Below are positions 54,989 to 64,000 of a DNA stretch of 64,000 nt, piece by piece. How positions within the stretch are numbered: the stretch's first letter is position 1; every line of letters starts with the position of its first letter. This stretch comes from Rhodobacter sp. Its GTDB lineage: Bacteria > Pseudomonadota > Alphaproteobacteria > Rhodobacterales > Rhodobacteraceae. The notes below the pieces were generated by a model. It was not told the DNA's origin. It was given only the letters and a program-made list of their open reading frames with translations, and made no database searches. The stretch spans positions 124,001 to 188,000 of the forward strand of contig JAIXXB010000004.1 in NCBI GenBank assembly GCA_027490955.1, given 5' to 3'. The translations under genes and the position numbers were made by a program.

Positions 54989-56272
54989 ATGGATACGATT
55001 TTCGCGCTTGCATCGGCGCGTGGGCGGGCTGGGGTTGCGGTGTTGCGCATCTCTGGCCCGCTGGCGCATTGGGCAGCAGGCCAGCTCTGCGCCCTGCCGC
55101 CTGTGCGTCATGCGGGGCTTCGGGTGCTGCGATATCAGGGCGAAGTGTTGGATCAGGCGGTGGTTTTGGCCTTTGCTGCGCCGCACAGCTTTACGGGGGA
55201 AGATTCGGTCGAACTTCATCTGCACGGCTCGATTGCAGTCGTGGCAAAGGTTTCTGATGTTTTGGCGCAGATGGGCGGGTTGCGTTTGGCCGAAGCGGGC
55301 GAGTTTACCCGCCGCGCCATGGACAATGGCCATTTGGATTTGACCCAAGTTGAAGGTTTGGCCGATTTGATCGATGCCGAATCGGAATCGCAGCGCAAGC
55401 AGGCCCTGCAGGTTTTGTCGGGGGTCATAGCGCAAAAGGTGGCCCCATGGCGCGCCGATTTGTTGCGCGCGGCCGCCCTGATCGAAGCGACGATAGACTT
55501 TGCAGATGAGGATGTGCCGTTTGACGTCTCGCCCGAGGTATTGGGCCTGCTGACGCGCGTGCAACAAGATTTGGCGGCAGAACATGCGCGCAGCGGTGCG
55601 GCCGCAGCGATTCGCGAAGGTTTTGAAGTGGCCATTTTGGGCGCGCCGAATGTGGGGAAATCCACATTGCTGAACGCATTGGCGCAGCGCGAAGCGGCCA
55701 TTACATCGGATATTGCAGGCACAACGCGCGATGTGATCGAGGTGCGTATGCATATTGGCGGCTTGTTGGTGACGGTTCTGGACACGGCGGGCCTGCGCGA
55801 TTCGGATGATGTTGTGGAAAGCATTGGCATTGCGCGGGCCAAACAGCGCGCCGAGGCCGCCGATTTACGGATCTTCCTGCTGCAACGCGCGGACGAAAGG
55901 TTTGATATCCAGCCGCGCCCCGATGATATTGTGCGCCTTGCGAAAGGTGACGTGGTGCAAGGATCTATACCCTCTGTTTCGGGCAAGACGGGTGCGGGGT
56001 TGGATGCATTGCTGGCAGAGATCGCCCATAAACTGGAAGGCAAAACATCGGCGGCAGGGGTATTCAGCCGACAGCGTCACATTCAGGCATTGGGCGTGGC
56101 GCAGGCCGCCTTGCAAAAGGCCATTGCGGCCCTGCCCCGCGCCACCGAAGCGCCAGAAGTGATTGCGACCGAGATAAGGGTTGCCCTGAACGCCCTAGAG
56201 GGAATATTGGGGCATATCGGCGTAGAAGATTTGCTGGGTGAAATCTTCAGCAGCTTTTGCATTGGCAAGTAG
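54989..56272 (+). CDS. mnmE: tRNA modification GTPase MnmE (TrmE)
   Basis: 427 residues: start [23 protein letters not shown] (tetrahydrofolate-binding domain), a P-loop [11 protein letters not shown]2/G3 region around [10 protein letters not shown] and LDTAGLRD, and the C-terminal CIGK motif. With MnmG it forms the cmnm5 modification at wobble U34 of tRNAs. mnmG begins just beyond the stop. Confidence 0.96.
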   Translation: MDTIFALASARGRAGVAVLRISGPLAHWAAGQLCALPPVRHAGLRVLRYQGEVLDQAVVLAFAAPHSFTGEDSVELHLHGSIAVVAKVSDVLAQMGGLRLAEAGEFTRRAMDNGHLDLTQVEGLADLIDAESESQRKQALQVLSGVIAQKVAPWRADLLRAAALIEATIDFADEDVPFDVSPEVLGLLTRVQQDLAAEHARSGAAAAIREGFEVAILGAPNVGKSTLLNALAQREAAITSDIAGTTRDVIEVRMHIGGLLVTVLDTAGLRDSDDVVESIGIARAKQRAEAADLRIFLLQRADERFDIQPRPDDIVRLAKGDVVQGSIPSVSGKTGAGLDALLAEIAHKLEGKTSAAGVFSRQRHIQALGVAQAALQKAIAALPRATEAPEVIATEIRVALNALEGILGHIGVEDLLGEIFSSFCIGK

Positions 56273-56275
56273 GAG

Positions 56276-56291
56276 TGTTTCACGTGAAACA
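56276..56291. other. parS: parS centromere site 1 (within the mnmG start region)
   Basis: TGTTTCACGTGAAACA, a perfect 16-base palindrome identical to the bacterial consensus parS. It spans the mnmE/mnmG junction: the GTG start codon of mnmG (56284) is the palindrome's own CACGTG. ParB binds and spreads from such sites; ParA then segregates the origin. It lies about 3.2 kb from the oriC candidate and 3.3 kb before parB. Confidence 0.93.
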
Positions 56292-58146
56292 ATTTGACGT
56301 CATCGTTGTAGGCGGAGGGCACGCAGGGGCCGAGGCTGCTGCAGCCTCGGCACGTATGGGCAGCCGCACCGCCTTGATCACCCTACGCCGTGATGCGATT
56401 GGGGTGATGTCCTGCAACCCTGCTATTGGCGGTCTTGGCAAAGGCCATTTGGTGCGCGAGATTGACGCCTGTGATGGCATTATGGGCGAGGCGGCAGACC
56501 GCGCGGGGATTCAGTTTCGTCTTTTGAATCGGCGCAAAGGCCCCGCGGTGCAGGGGCCGCGCACGCAGGCCGACCGAAAACTGTATCGGCAGGCGATTCA
56601 ATCATTGCTGGCGCGCTACGACTCGCTGACCATAATGCAGGGCGAAGTTGCCAGCTTGATTGTGAACGCAAATCAAATCGGCGGCGTTGTGCTGGCCGAT
56701 GGCAGCCGCATTACGGCCAGCGCGGTGATCATCACAGCAGGGACGTTTTTGAACGGGGTGATCCATGTGGGCGACCAGCAGCGTGCTGGCGGCAGGGTGG
56801 GCGATGCGCCTTCGGTTCTGTTGGCGCAGCAACTGGCCGATTTAAACTTGCAACGCGGGCGGCTGAAAACGGGAACGCCGCCGCGCCTTGATGGCCGCAC
56901 GATCAACTGGTCTGTGCTGGACAGCCAGCCAGGCGATGATGTGCCCACAATGTTTTCCTTTCTGAATTCCGCCCCCTTTGCTGCGCAAATTGCCTGTGGC
57001 ATAACGCAGACCAATGCGCGCACGCATGATATTGTGCGGCAAAATCTGGGGCGGTCTGCCATGTATGGCGGCCATATTTCGGGCGTTGGGCCACGCTACT
57101 GCCCCTCGATCGAAGATAAGGTGGTGCGCTTTGCCGATAAAGACCACCACCAAATCTTTCTCGAACCTGAAGGGTTGGATGACCCGACAGTCTATCCAAA
57201 CGGCATTTCCACCTCGTTGCCAGCCGAGGTGCAGCAGGACTATGTGCGCAGCATTGTTGGGTTGGAACAGGTAACCATCACCCAGCCCGGCTATGCGATT
57301 GAATATGACTATTTTGATCCGCGTGGGCTGGATCCCGCCCTGCAGGTTAAGGCGATGGCGGGCCTGTTCTTTGCGGGCCAGATCAATGGCACCACAGGCT
57401 ATGAGGAGGCTGCAGCGCAGGGTCTTGTCGCGGGGCTGAACGCCGCCTTGCTGGCATCTGGTCGGCCCCCTGCCCTGTTTAGTCGTTCGGAAAGCTACAT
57501 CGGCGTGATGATTGACGATCTGACCACCCATGGGGTGACCGAGCCCTATCGCATGTTCACCTCGCGCGCGGAATATCGTTTGGCCCTGCGCGCCGACAAC
57601 GCCGACCAAAGGCTGACCGAGAAAGCCATTGCTTTGGGCTGTGTGTCGCAAACGCGTGCCGCCCAGTACAGAAAGAAGGCCGATCTTTTGGCTGCCGCGC
57701 GCGCGGTGCTGTCAGAAACGGCATTTTCGCCGCGTGAATTGCAGGCCGCGGGGGTTGAGGTCAGCGCCGATGGCGCGCGCCGTTCCGCCTATGACGTTCT
57801 GGCGTTTGAGGGGGTGACCCCCGAACATGCCGCCAATCTTGTGCCTGCATTTGCTGGTTTCGATGCTGAAATTCAGCAGCAAACCGCCCGCGATGCGCTG
57901 TATGTGCAGTATATCCAGCGGCAAGACCGCGATGTGCAGCGCCTGCGCGCGGATGAGGCCTTGGCGATTCCTGCGGGCTTTGATTATGCAGACATACCGG
58001 GCCTGTCGAATGAGCTGACGCAAAAACTGAAGCGTGCGCTGCCTGCTAATATCTTTCAGGCCAGCAAGATCGAGGGGATGACCCCCGCCGCGCTGTTGTT
58101 ACTGATTTCGCATGTTCGCAGGCCATCTCGTCGGCAGACTGCATGA
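56284..58146 (+). CDS. mnmG: tRNA uridine-5-carboxymethylaminomethyl modification enzyme MnmG (GidA)
   Basis: 620 residues using the GTG at 56284 (AGGAG 8 bases upstream), giving a start [18 protein letters not shown]. An alternative GTG at 56275 adds MFHV. FAD/NAD motifs ([31 protein letters not shown]) and a C-terminal helical domain are present. It supplies the flavin oxidoreductase half of the MnmEG complex. It overlaps rsmG by 4 bases. A parS site is embedded in its first codons. Confidence 0.95.
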   Translation: MKQFDVIVVGGGHAGAEAAAASARMGSRTALITLRRDAIGVMSCNPAIGGLGKGHLVREIDACDGIMGEAADRAGIQFRLLNRRKGPAVQGPRTQADRKLYRQAIQSLLARYDSLTIMQGEVASLIVNANQIGGVVLADGSRITASAVIITAGTFLNGVIHVGDQQRAGGRVGDAPSVLLAQQLADLNLQRGRLKTGTPPRLDGRTINWSVLDSQPGDDVPTMFSFLNSAPFAAQIACGITQTNARTHDIVRQNLGRSAMYGGHISGVGPRYCPSIEDKVVRFADKDHHQIFLEPEGLDDPTVYPNGISTSLPAEVQQDYVRSIVGLEQVTITQPGYAIEYDYFDPRGLDPALQVKAMAGLFFAGQINGTTGYEEAAAQGLVAGLNAALLASGRPPALFSRSESYIGVMIDDLTTHGVTEPYRMFTSRAEYRLALRADNADQRLTEKAIALGCVSQTRAAQYRKKADLLAAARAVLSETAFSPRELQAAGVEVSADGARRSAYDVLAFEGVTPEHAANLVPAFAGFDAEIQQQTARDALYVQYIQRQDRDVQRLRADEALAIPAGFDYADIPGLSNELTQKLKRALPANIFQASKIEGMTPAALLLLISHVRRPSRRQTA

Positions 58147-58748
58147 TCATGGATCGTGACATTCCTGATTGGCTGAATGTTTCACGTGAAACAATCGAAC
58201 GGCTGGAGCATTACGCAGCCGAAGTTCTGCGCTGGAATCCCGCTATCAATCTGGTGTCAAAACCCTCTATCCCCCTGCTATGGCAGCGCCACATCCTTGA
58301 TTCCGCCCAACTGTTCCCGCTGGCGTCGCCAACAGGCATCTGGGCGGATTTGGGGGCGGGAGGCGGTTTTCCGGGCATTGTTCTGGCCATCATGGGTGCG
58401 CCGCAAATGGTTTTGATCGAATCAGATCAGCGAAAAGCAAGCTTTCTGCGCGAAATGGCGCGCCAGATGTCCCTGCCCGTGCGTGTGGTTGCAAAAAGAA
58501 TCGACGCTGTAGAGCCGCTTGGCGCAGAAACAGTCTCGGCGCGCGCCTTGGCTTCGTTGACAGAATTGTTGGGCCATGCAACACCACATCTCGCACCCCA
58601 CGGGCGGGCAATCTTTCCAAAAGGGCGCGGTGTTGAAGAGGAATTGGCGCGCGCCCAAGCGGATTGGATCTTTGATGCAACCAGAATACCAAGCCGCACC
58701 GACCCAGAGGCGGCGATACTGATGTTAGAAAACATAAGGCGGCGATAG
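58143..58748 (+). CDS. rsmG: 16S rRNA (guanine527-N7)-methyltransferase RsmG (GidB)
   Basis: 201 residues: NLVSKPS, the SAM-binding [15 protein letters not shown] and [13 protein letters not shown]. It methylates G527 of 16S rRNA; loss gives low-level streptomycin resistance in other bacteria. A second parS lies inside codons for NVSRETI near residue 12. It is followed at 2 bases by parA. Confidence 0.95.
   Translation: MIMDRDIPDWLNVSRETIERLEHYAAEVLRWNPAINLVSKPSIPLLWQRHILDSAQLFPLASPTGIWADLGAGGGFPGIVLAIMGAPQMVLIESDQRKASFLREMARQMSLPVRVVAKRIDAVEPLGAETVSARALASLTELLGHATPHLAPHGRAIFPKGRGVEEELARAQADWIFDATRIPSRTDPEAAILMLENIRRR
58178..58193. other. parS: parS centromere site 2 (within rsmG)
   Basis: TGTTTCACGTGAAACA, again a perfect 16-base match, about 1.9 kb from the first copy. 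Here it encodes VSRET of RsmG (reading the other phase), so the same DNA sequence fits two different protein-coding phases. Confidence 0.93.
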
Positions 58749-58750
58749 AT

Positions 58751-59539
58751 ATGGCGAATCCTAGGATTATTGCGATAGCAAACCAAAAGGGCGGCGTTGG
58801 CAAAACCACCACCGCAATCAACCTTGCAGCGGGCTTGGTCGAAAGCGGCGCGCGCGTTTTGTTGATGGATTTGGATCCGCAGGGGAACAGCTCGACAGGG
58901 CTTGGGGTGGCGCCTGCAGATCGCGCGCTGACCAGCTATGATGTGCTGATCAATGATGCCAGCGTGACCGAGGCGATGCAGACCACGGCAGTTGAGGGTT
59001 TGTTTGTTTGCCCCGCAAATGCCGACCTAGCTTCGGCAGATATTGACCTTGTCGCCAATGAAAAGCGTAGCTTTTTGTTGCATGACGCCTTTCATGGCCC
59101 TGATATTGCGGCGCTGAATCTGGATTTTATTCTGATTGATTGCCCACCATCGCTCAGCCTTTTGACAATTAACGCTTTTGTGGCCTGCCAATCGGTTCTG
59201 GTGCCGCTGCAGGCCGAGTTTTTTGCGCTGGAAGGCCTGTCGCAATTGATGGTTACCATCCGCGAGGTGCGGCAAACAGCCAACCCAACCCTGCGAATCG
59301 AAGGTGTGGTGCTGACCATGACCGATTCGCGCAATCGCCTGTCGCAGCAGGTCGAGGCGGATGTGCGCGAAACCTTGGGTGAATTGGTGTTCACCACTGT
59401 GATTCCGCGCAATGTGCGCCTGTCGGAAGCGCCGTCTTTTGCGCAATCTGTGCTGACCTATGACAGCCAATCCAAAGGGGCCGAGGCATATCGCGCCTTG
59501 GTCGAAGAGGTTTTGGCCCGCCATCCGCTAACCCGTTAA
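58751..59539 (+). CDS. parA: Chromosome-partitioning ATPase ParA
   Basis: 262 residues of the deviant Walker type: ANQKGGVGKTTTAINLA with the signature Lys, LMDLDPQGNSSTGLG, and IDCPPSLSLL. There is no N-terminal helix-turn-helix, as expected for chromosomal ParA. It segregates ParB-parS complexes. It lies 2 bases after rsmG and 12 before parB. Confidence 0.97.
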   Translation: MANPRIIAIANQKGGVGKTTTAINLAAGLVESGARVLLMDLDPQGNSSTGLGVAPADRALTSYDVLINDASVTEAMQTTAVEGLFVCPANADLASADIDLVANEKRSFLLHDAFHGPDIAALNLDFILIDCPPSLSLLTINAFVACQSVLVPLQAEFFALEGLSQLMVTIREVRQTANPTLRIEGVVLTMTDSRNRLSQQVEADVRETLGELVFTTVIPRNVRLSEAPSFAQSVLTYDSQSKGAEAYRALVEEVLARHPLTR

Positions 59540-59551
59540 GGAGTGATTGTT

Positions 59552-60466
59552 ATGGACAAAAAGAACGATCGGCGCGGTCTGGGTCGCGGTCTGTCAGCGC
59601 TGATGGCAGATGTGAATATGGACAACTCCCGCAATGCCGCATCGGTCGAGCGTGCGCCAGACAGCCATTTGCCGATTGAAAAGATTTTTCCAAACCCAAA
59701 TCAGCCGCGCCGCGTGTTTGAACCGCAGGCGATGGAAGAATTGGCCGAATCTATCCGCCAAAAAGGCGTTATTCAGCCATTGATCGTGCGGCCATCAGCA
59801 GATGGCCGATACGAGATTGTCGCAGGCGAGCGCCGTTGGCGCGCGGCACAGGCGGCCAATCTGCACCAGATCCCTGTTTTGATTCGCGATTTTTCAGACA
59901 TGGAAATGCTGGAAATCGCAATTATCGAAAACATTCAGCGCGCCGATCTGAACGCGATAGACGAGGCGCAGGCCTATAAGCAGTTGATGGACAAGTTTGG
60001 CCATACCCAAGAGAAAATTGCCGAAGGTCTGGCGCGCAGTCGCAGCCACATCGCCAATCTCCTGCGGCTTTTGACTTTGCCCGAGTCTGTGCAGGACTTG
60101 GTTCGTACGGGGCGGCTTTCGGCAGGCCATGCGCGCGCCCTGATCGGCACCCCAGACGCCGAAGCGATTGCGATGCAGGTGGTCAAGGACGGGCTGTCTG
60201 TGCGCGCTGTAGAAGATATGATGCGCAGAAAGGCGGCCGAGACCAACCAAGCCGCCACTGCCCCGCGCCGCCCGATGGGGGATAAAGATGCCGATACAAA
60301 GGCGCTAGAGGCTGATTTGGCCGCAAGTCTGAAAATGGCGGTGTCGATTGAACATACATCAGACGGCGGCGGCACAGTGAATATCAGCTATAAGACGCTG
60401 GATGATCTGGATCGTCTGTGCGCGCTTTTGTCAAAAGCGGATCTTCCCAATGCTTTAGCCCGCTAA
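59552..60466 (+). CDS. parB: Chromosome-partitioning protein ParB
   Basis: 304 residues from the ATG at 59552 (AAGGAG 8 bases upstream): an N-terminal RGLGRGLSALM box that contacts ParA, the CTPase signature around VAGERRWRAAQAA and ENIQRADLNAIDEA, then a HTH with HIANLLRLLTLP and a dimerisation tail. It binds the two parS sites lying 1.4 and 3.3 kb upstream. Its last 12 bases overlap hemW on the opposite strand. Confidence 0.97.
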   Translation: MDKKNDRRGLGRGLSALMADVNMDNSRNAASVERAPDSHLPIEKIFPNPNQPRRVFEPQAMEELAESIRQKGVIQPLIVRPSADGRYEIVAGERRWRAAQAANLHQIPVLIRDFSDMEMLEIAIIENIQRADLNAIDEAQAYKQLMDKFGHTQEKIAEGLARSRSHIANLLRLLTLPESVQDLVRTGRLSAGHARALIGTPDAEAIAMQVVKDGLSVRAVEDMMRRKAAETNQAATAPRRPMGDKDADTKALEADLAASLKMAVSIEHTSDGGGTVNISYKTLDDLDRLCALLSKADLPNALAR

Positions 60467-61615
60467 TTGGCGGATAATGGAATTCAGTACAATTTTCCCA
60501 GCATTGGTTGGGAAAATCTTATCTTCGCTTTGGCCCAGTAGCCCCATTTCGGCCAAGTCTGTGACGCTTTGCATGTTCAGCGGCGCATCTGACAGGGTAT
60601 TATATCGGGCCAGCGACATGCCTTCGGACAGGCGCAGCGACATCATAAGGTATTCCAGCGCATGTGATTGGGGCGATAGCGCCTCGCGCGCACCCTCGCC
60701 CTTGCCTGCGGCAACCATTTGCAGCCACAGTTCAGGCGATTTGGGGCATTCTGTGGCCCAGCGGGTGCCGTCTAAGGTCAGCCGCCCATGCGCCCCAGGC
60801 CCGATGCCGATGTAATCGCCGCCCCGCCAATAGATCAGATTATGCAGCGATTGTGCCCCATCGCGGGCGTGGTTTGAAATCTCATAGCCCGCAAAACCCT
60901 TGGCGGCGGTTACATCTTGGGTCAAGGCATACATATCGGCGGCCAAATCGTCATTCGGCAGGCCCTTTAGCCCGCCTGCCTGATGCCGCGCGCCAAAGGC
61001 AGTGCCATCTTCGATGGTCAATTGATACAGCGACAGGTGATCTACGGCCAAATCCAACGCGCGGCCAAGTTCGACCTTCCAATCGGATAGGCTTTGATCC
61101 TGCCGCGCATAGATCAGGTCAAAATTCACGCGGTCGAAATGGCTGCGGGCAATGTCAAAGGCGGCCAGCGCCTCGGCAGCCGAGTGCATGCGCCCCAAAC
61201 GGCGCAAATCGGCGTCGTTCATCGCCTGCATCCCCATAGAAACCCGCGTCACCCCCGCCTGCCGATAGGCCGCAAACCTGCCCGATTCAATGGAGGTTGG
61301 GTTGGCTTCTAGGGTAATCTCGGGATCATTGCGCATGGGCCAAGCGGCGCGCGCCGCGGCGATGATTTCTGCCACAAGGTCGGGGTTCATCAGCGAAGGC
61401 GTGCCGCCCCCAAAGAATATCGTATCAAGTCGCCTGCCCGTGGTTTCGGCGCGATGGCGGGCGATTTCGGCCAAATAGGCCGATTTCCAGCGCGTTTGGT
61501 CGATATGGGCCGAGACATGGCTGTTGAAATCGCAATAGGGGCATTTGGCGGCGCAAAACGGCCAGTGAATATACAGCCCAAAGCCGCCATTCTGCCAATC
61601 TGTCACGAAAGACAT
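60455..61615 (-). CDS. hemW: HemW radical SAM protein (HemN-like haem chaperone)
   Basis: 386 residues: the radical SAM cluster motif FCAAKCPYCDF (Cys21/25/28), FFGGGTPSLM, and LQTxxR-like barrel strands. The extra fourth Cys that marks true HemN coproporphyrinogen dehydrogenase is not seen after the CxxxCxxC, so it is more likely HemW, a haem-binding chaperone. It is the third gene of rph-rdgB-hemW; it overlaps rdgB by 13 bases. Confidence 0.9.
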   Translation of the reverse strand: MSFVTDWQNGGFGLYIHWPFCAAKCPYCDFNSHVSAHIDQTRWKSAYLAEIARHRAETTGRRLDTIFFGGGTPSLMNPDLVAEIIAAARAAWPMRNDPEITLEANPTSIESGRFAAYRQAGVTRVSMGMQAMNDADLRRLGRMHSAAEALAAFDIARSHFDRVNFDLIYARQDQSLSDWKVELGRALDLAVDHLSLYQLTIEDGTAFGARHQAGGLKGLPNDDLAADMYALTQDVTAAKGFAGYEISNHARDGAQSLHNLIYWRGGDYIGIGPGAHGRLTLDGTRWATECPKSPELWLQMVAAGKGEGAREALSPQSHALEYLMMSLRLSEGMSLARYNTLSDAPLNMQSVTDLAEMGLLGQSEDKIFPTNAGKIVLNSIIRQLAG

Positions 61616-62211
61616 GCTTTGATCAGCTTTGCAAAGGCCTTGCCACGATGGCTGATGGCGTTTTTCGCAGATTCGTCCATTTCGGCAAAGGTCAGGCTTT
61701 GGCCATGGGGCTGAAACATTGGGTCATAGCCATGGCCGTTTGCGCCCCGCTTTGGCCAAACAACCTGCCCTTCCATAACGCCTTCAAACACCTCGTCATG
61801 GCCATCTGGCCACGCCAGCACCAAGGTGCAGCGAAACTGGGCAAGGCGGGGCAAGGGCGCATCCAGCGCCTGCAACTCGCGGTGAACGCGGTCCATCGCC
61901 ATATGAAAATCGCGCCCTTGCGGGGTTTCTGCCCAATCGGCGGTGTAAACCCCTGGCGCGCCACCCAAAGCATCTACTGTAATGCCCGAATCATCTGCCA
62001 AGGCGGGCAATTGCGTGGCCTGCGCGGCGGCATGTGCCTTGATCCGCGCATTGCCAACAAAGGTGGTTTCGGTTTCCTCAGGCTCGGGCAGGCCAAGCGC
62101 GCCTGCCGAAACAGCGGCAATAGAAAACGGGGCCAGCAGGGCGTTTATCTCGGCCAGTTTGCCCGCGTTGTGGGTGGCGACCACCAATTTGCCCCCGTCT
62201 AATTTGCGCAT
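61603..62211 (-). CDS. rdgB: RdgB/HAM1 non-canonical purine NTP pyrophosphatase
   Basis: 202 residues: LVVATHNAGKLAEINALL (substrate loop), TFVGNARIKAHAAA, LADDSGITVDALGGAPGVYTADWA (key ADDSGITVDALGG), and GYDPMFQPHG with SHRGKAF near the end. It removes ITP, dITP and XTP from nucleotide pools. It starts directly at the base after the rph stop. Confidence 0.96.
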   Translation of the reverse strand: MRKLDGGKLVVATHNAGKLAEINALLAPFSIAAVSAGALGLPEPEETETTFVGNARIKAHAAAQATQLPALADDSGITVDALGGAPGVYTADWAETPQGRDFHMAMDRVHRELQALDAPLPRLAQFRCTLVLAWPDGHDEVFEGVMEGQVVWPKRGANGHGYDPMFQPHGQSLTFAEMDESAKNAISHRGKAFAKLIKACLS

Positions 62212-62928
62212 TTACAGGCCCAAAGCGGCCTTTTGTGCCGCAACCAGATCCGCCCCACCTTTAAGTGACAGGTCAAGCAAGATGTTCAATTCGTCGCGCG
62301 AAAAGGTTGCACCTTCGGCGCTCATTTGAATTTCGATCATTTTGCCGCGGCCCGTGGCGATGAAATTGCCATCGGTGCCCGCAGCGGAATCTTCGGCATA
62401 ATCCAAATCCAGAATGGGTTGGCCTGCGTAAATGCCACAGGAAATCGCCACCACATGATCCAAAATCGGATCAGAGGTGATCATCCCCGCCTTGAGCATT
62501 TTGTTCACAGCCAAACGCAAAGCCACCCAACCCCCCGTGATCGAGGCGCAGCGTGTGCCGCCATCGGCCTGAATCACATCACAATCCACCACAATCTGCC
62601 GTTCGCCCAAAGCCGCACGATCCACGCCTGCGCGTAGGCTTCGGCCTATAAGCCTTTGAATTTCTTGGGTTCTTCCAGATTGTTTGCCTGCAGCAGCCTC
62701 GCGCCGCGTGCGGGAATTGGTGGCGCGGGGCAGCATGCCATATTCTGCCGTTACCCAGCCCATGCCAGTGTTTTTCAAAAACGGCGGCGCTTTTTCTTCC
62801 AAAGTGGCGCTGCATAGCACATGGGTGTCACCCATTTTGATCAGGCAAGAGCCCTCTGCATGTTTCATCACGTCAATTTCAATCGAAACTGCGCGCATTT
62901 GGTCTAAGTTTCGCCCCGATGGCCGCAT
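62212..62928 (-). CDS. rph: Ribonuclease PH
   Basis: 238 residues from the ATG at 62928: [12 protein letters not shown] start, [17 protein letters not shown]-like N-terminal segment (key [11 protein letters not shown]), [36 protein letters not shown] (key GMLPRAT…[16 protein letters not shown]) and [19 protein letters not shown], all RNase PH signatures. It trims tRNA 3' ends phosphorolytically. It is the first gene of the minus-strand operon and diverges from hrcA. Confidence 0.97.
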   Translation of the reverse strand: MRPSGRNLDQMRAVSIEIDVMKHAEGSCLIKMGDTHVLCSATLEEKAPPFLKNTGMGWVTAEYGMLPRATNSRTRREAAAGKQSGRTQEIQRLIGRSLRAGVDRAALGERQIVVDCDVIQADGGTRCASITGGWVALRLAVNKMLKAGMITSDPILDHVVAISCGIYAGQPILDLDYAEDSAAGTDGNFIATGRGKMIEIQMSAEGATFSRDELNILLDLSLKGGADLVAAQKAALGL

Positions 62929-63025
62929 GATGTTTCCTTTCACGTCATCGCCAGATATGCCGAGCCACGCCGATGATGCAAGCAGCATTGACAGAGGCCC
63001 GTGTAATCCCCAATTTTAGGCCGTT

Positions 63026-64000
63026 ATGACGCAGCCACAAAACACCCTTTCTGAAATGAATGAGCGCACGCGCGAGGTGTTTCGCCGCGTGGTCGAAGGC
63101 TATTTGCAAAACGGCGAACCTGTCGGCTCGCGCACCTTGACGCGGGCCATGTCGCAGCCTCTGTCAGCCGCCACGATCCGCAATGTGATGCAAGACCTGG
63201 AGTTTTTGGGCCTGCTGAATTCGCCGCATATCTCGGCGGGGCGCGTGCCCACCGAACAAGGTCTGCGCCTGTTTGTGGATGGCTTGCTAGAGGTCGGCGA
63301 TGTTGGCGCGGAAGATCGCCAGAAAATGGAAAGCGCGGTTGAGGGCGACAGCGATATTCCCACCATGCTGGAACATATCAGCGCGACCTTGTCTGGGCTG
63401 ACGCGCGGCGCATCGGTGGTGCTGGCACCCAAACAGGAATCAGTTGTGCGCCAGATCGAGTTTATCTCGCTTGCGCCAGATCGGGCGCTGGTGGTGCTGG
63501 TTTTTGCCAATGGACAGGTAGAAAACCGCGTTTTCACCCCGCCCGCAGGGCTGACCGCCAGCGCCATGCGCGAGGCTGCGAATTTTCTGAATGCGCTGGC
63601 CTCTGGCCGCACCCTGTCAGAGTTGCGCGCGGCGGTAGAGCGGCAAATCGCCCAAAACCGCCGCGAGATTGACCAATTGGCGCAGGGCCTTGTCGAAGCG
63701 GGCCTTGCGATGTGGGAAAACTCGGGCGAATCCAGCGAGAGGCTGATCGTGCGGGGACGCGCCAACTTGATCGACGATCAGGTTGACAGCGCGCAAGATA
63801 TCGATCGCATCCGCGAATTGTTTGATGATCTAGAACGCAAACGCGATATCGCGGATTTTCTATCGCTGACCGAAAAGGGCGAAGGCGTGCGTATTTTCAT
63901 CGGATCAGAGAACAAACTATTTTCGCTATCGGGTTCCACTTTGGTGGTTTCTCCCTATATGAACGGCGAGAGCAAGATCATTGGCGCGATTGGGGTGATT
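63026..64000 (+). CDS. hrcA: Heat-inducible transcription repressor HrcA (N-terminal 325 residues; runs off the window)
   Basis: The frame is open from the ATG at 63026 to the window edge. It begins MTQPQNTLSEMNERTREVFR, with the winged-helix DNA-binding region (EPVGSRTLTRAM; LSAATIRNVMQDLEFLGLL; ISAGRVPTEQGLRLF) and a later GAF-like domain with ERQIAQNRREIDQL. HrcA represses groESL-type operons through CIRCE elements. grpE would be expected next. No CIRCE sequence (TTAGCACTC-N9-GAGTGCTAA) is visible in the 97-base gap to rph. Confidence 0.95.
   Translation, partial: MTQPQNTLSEMNERTREVFRRVVEGYLQNGEPVGSRTLTRAMSQPLSAATIRNVMQDLEFLGLLNSPHISAGRVPTEQGLRLFVDGLLEVGDVGAEDRQKMESAVEGDSDIPTMLEHISATLSGLTRGASVVLAPKQESVVRQIEFISLAPDRALVVLVFANGQVENRVFTPPAGLTASAMREAANFLNALASGRTLSELRAAVERQIAQNRREIDQLAQGLVEAGLAMWENSGESSERLIVRGRANLIDDQVDSAQDIDRIRELFDDLERKRDIADFLSLTEKGEGVRIFIGSENKLFSLSGSTLVVSPYMNGESKIIGAIGVI

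Noticed and set aside
62929-63025. CIRCE operator upstream of hrcA
   Set aside because: No TTAGCACTC-N9-GAGTGCTAA or close match occurs in the gap; a TTGACA near 62988 is present but has no convincing -10.
1-64000. Insertion sequence, prophage, CRISPR array, toxin-antitoxin or biosynthetic cluster
   Set aside because: No transposase, integrase, repeat-spacer array, paired toxin genes or synthase modules; gene content is housekeeping throughout.

Overview
The window is a stretch of alphaproteobacterial core chromosome, most likely from the Rhodobacterales (roseobacter/Rhodobacter group). The main grounds are a RegB/SenC/RegA/HvrA redox cluster in the Rhodobacter order, alphaproteobacterial AddA/AddB, a fbc-type petABC operon, a urease operon in the order D-A-(small ORF)-B-C-E-F-G, and the ori-proximal order dnaQ-coaE-aroE-maf / rho-mnmE-mnmG-rsmG-parA-parB. 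Base composition is moderately GC-rich and uniform. I see no insertion sequences, prophage, CRISPR array or tRNA-associated island. The genome looks compact: intergenic spaces are short, start/stop overlaps are common, and six of seven convergent gene pairs abut or overlap at their stop codons.

Layout. 1-3 kb: hvrA (cut by the window edge), regA and senC on the minus strand, diverging from regB. 3-13.6 kb: a DivL-like PAS protein with a CtrA-type box in its promoter, then the overlapping chain tsaE-amgK-murU-addB-addA and trxA. 13.6-16.9 kb: a LOG-family protein, an MFS transporter and asd. 17-22.2 kb: a dipeptide-type ABC importer (dppA-hairpin-dppBCDF). 22.2-27.2 kb: the urease operon on the minus strand, including an unlabelled 59-aa membrane protein between ureA and ureB. 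27.5-30.6 kb: a DgcA-like flavoprotein and convergent aroC. 30.7-34 kb: a TPP riboswitch and thiBPQ. 34-36.7 kb: petABC, encoding the cytochrome bc1 complex. 36.9-43.2 kb: GST, paiB, rpmJ, tRNA-Val(GAC), an N-formylglutamate amidohydrolase-like gene, dinB, pyrF and two coupled genes of unknown role. 43-47 kb: clpB and a CPA2 antiporter. 47-52.7 kb: tim44-mltA-smr, secB and maf-aroE-coaE-dnaQ. 52.7-53.1 kb: a non-coding gap that I interpret as the chromosomal replication origin. 53.1-60.5 kb: hemJ, rho, mnmE, mnmG, rsmG, parA, parB, with two perfect parS sites inside the 5' ends of mnmG and rsmG. 60.5-64 kb: rph-rdgB-hemW on the minus strand and hrcA running off the end.

Most genes are housekeeping. 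The more informative signals are the oriC/parS arrangement, the CtrA box at the divL-like gene, a TPP riboswitch with a ribosome-binding-site-sequestering hairpin, the 59-aa HupE/UreJ-like relic in the urease operon, a flavoprotein missing one iron-sulphur ligand, and the run of convergent genes without terminators. I found no convincing novel multi-gene defence, mobile or secondary-metabolite system.
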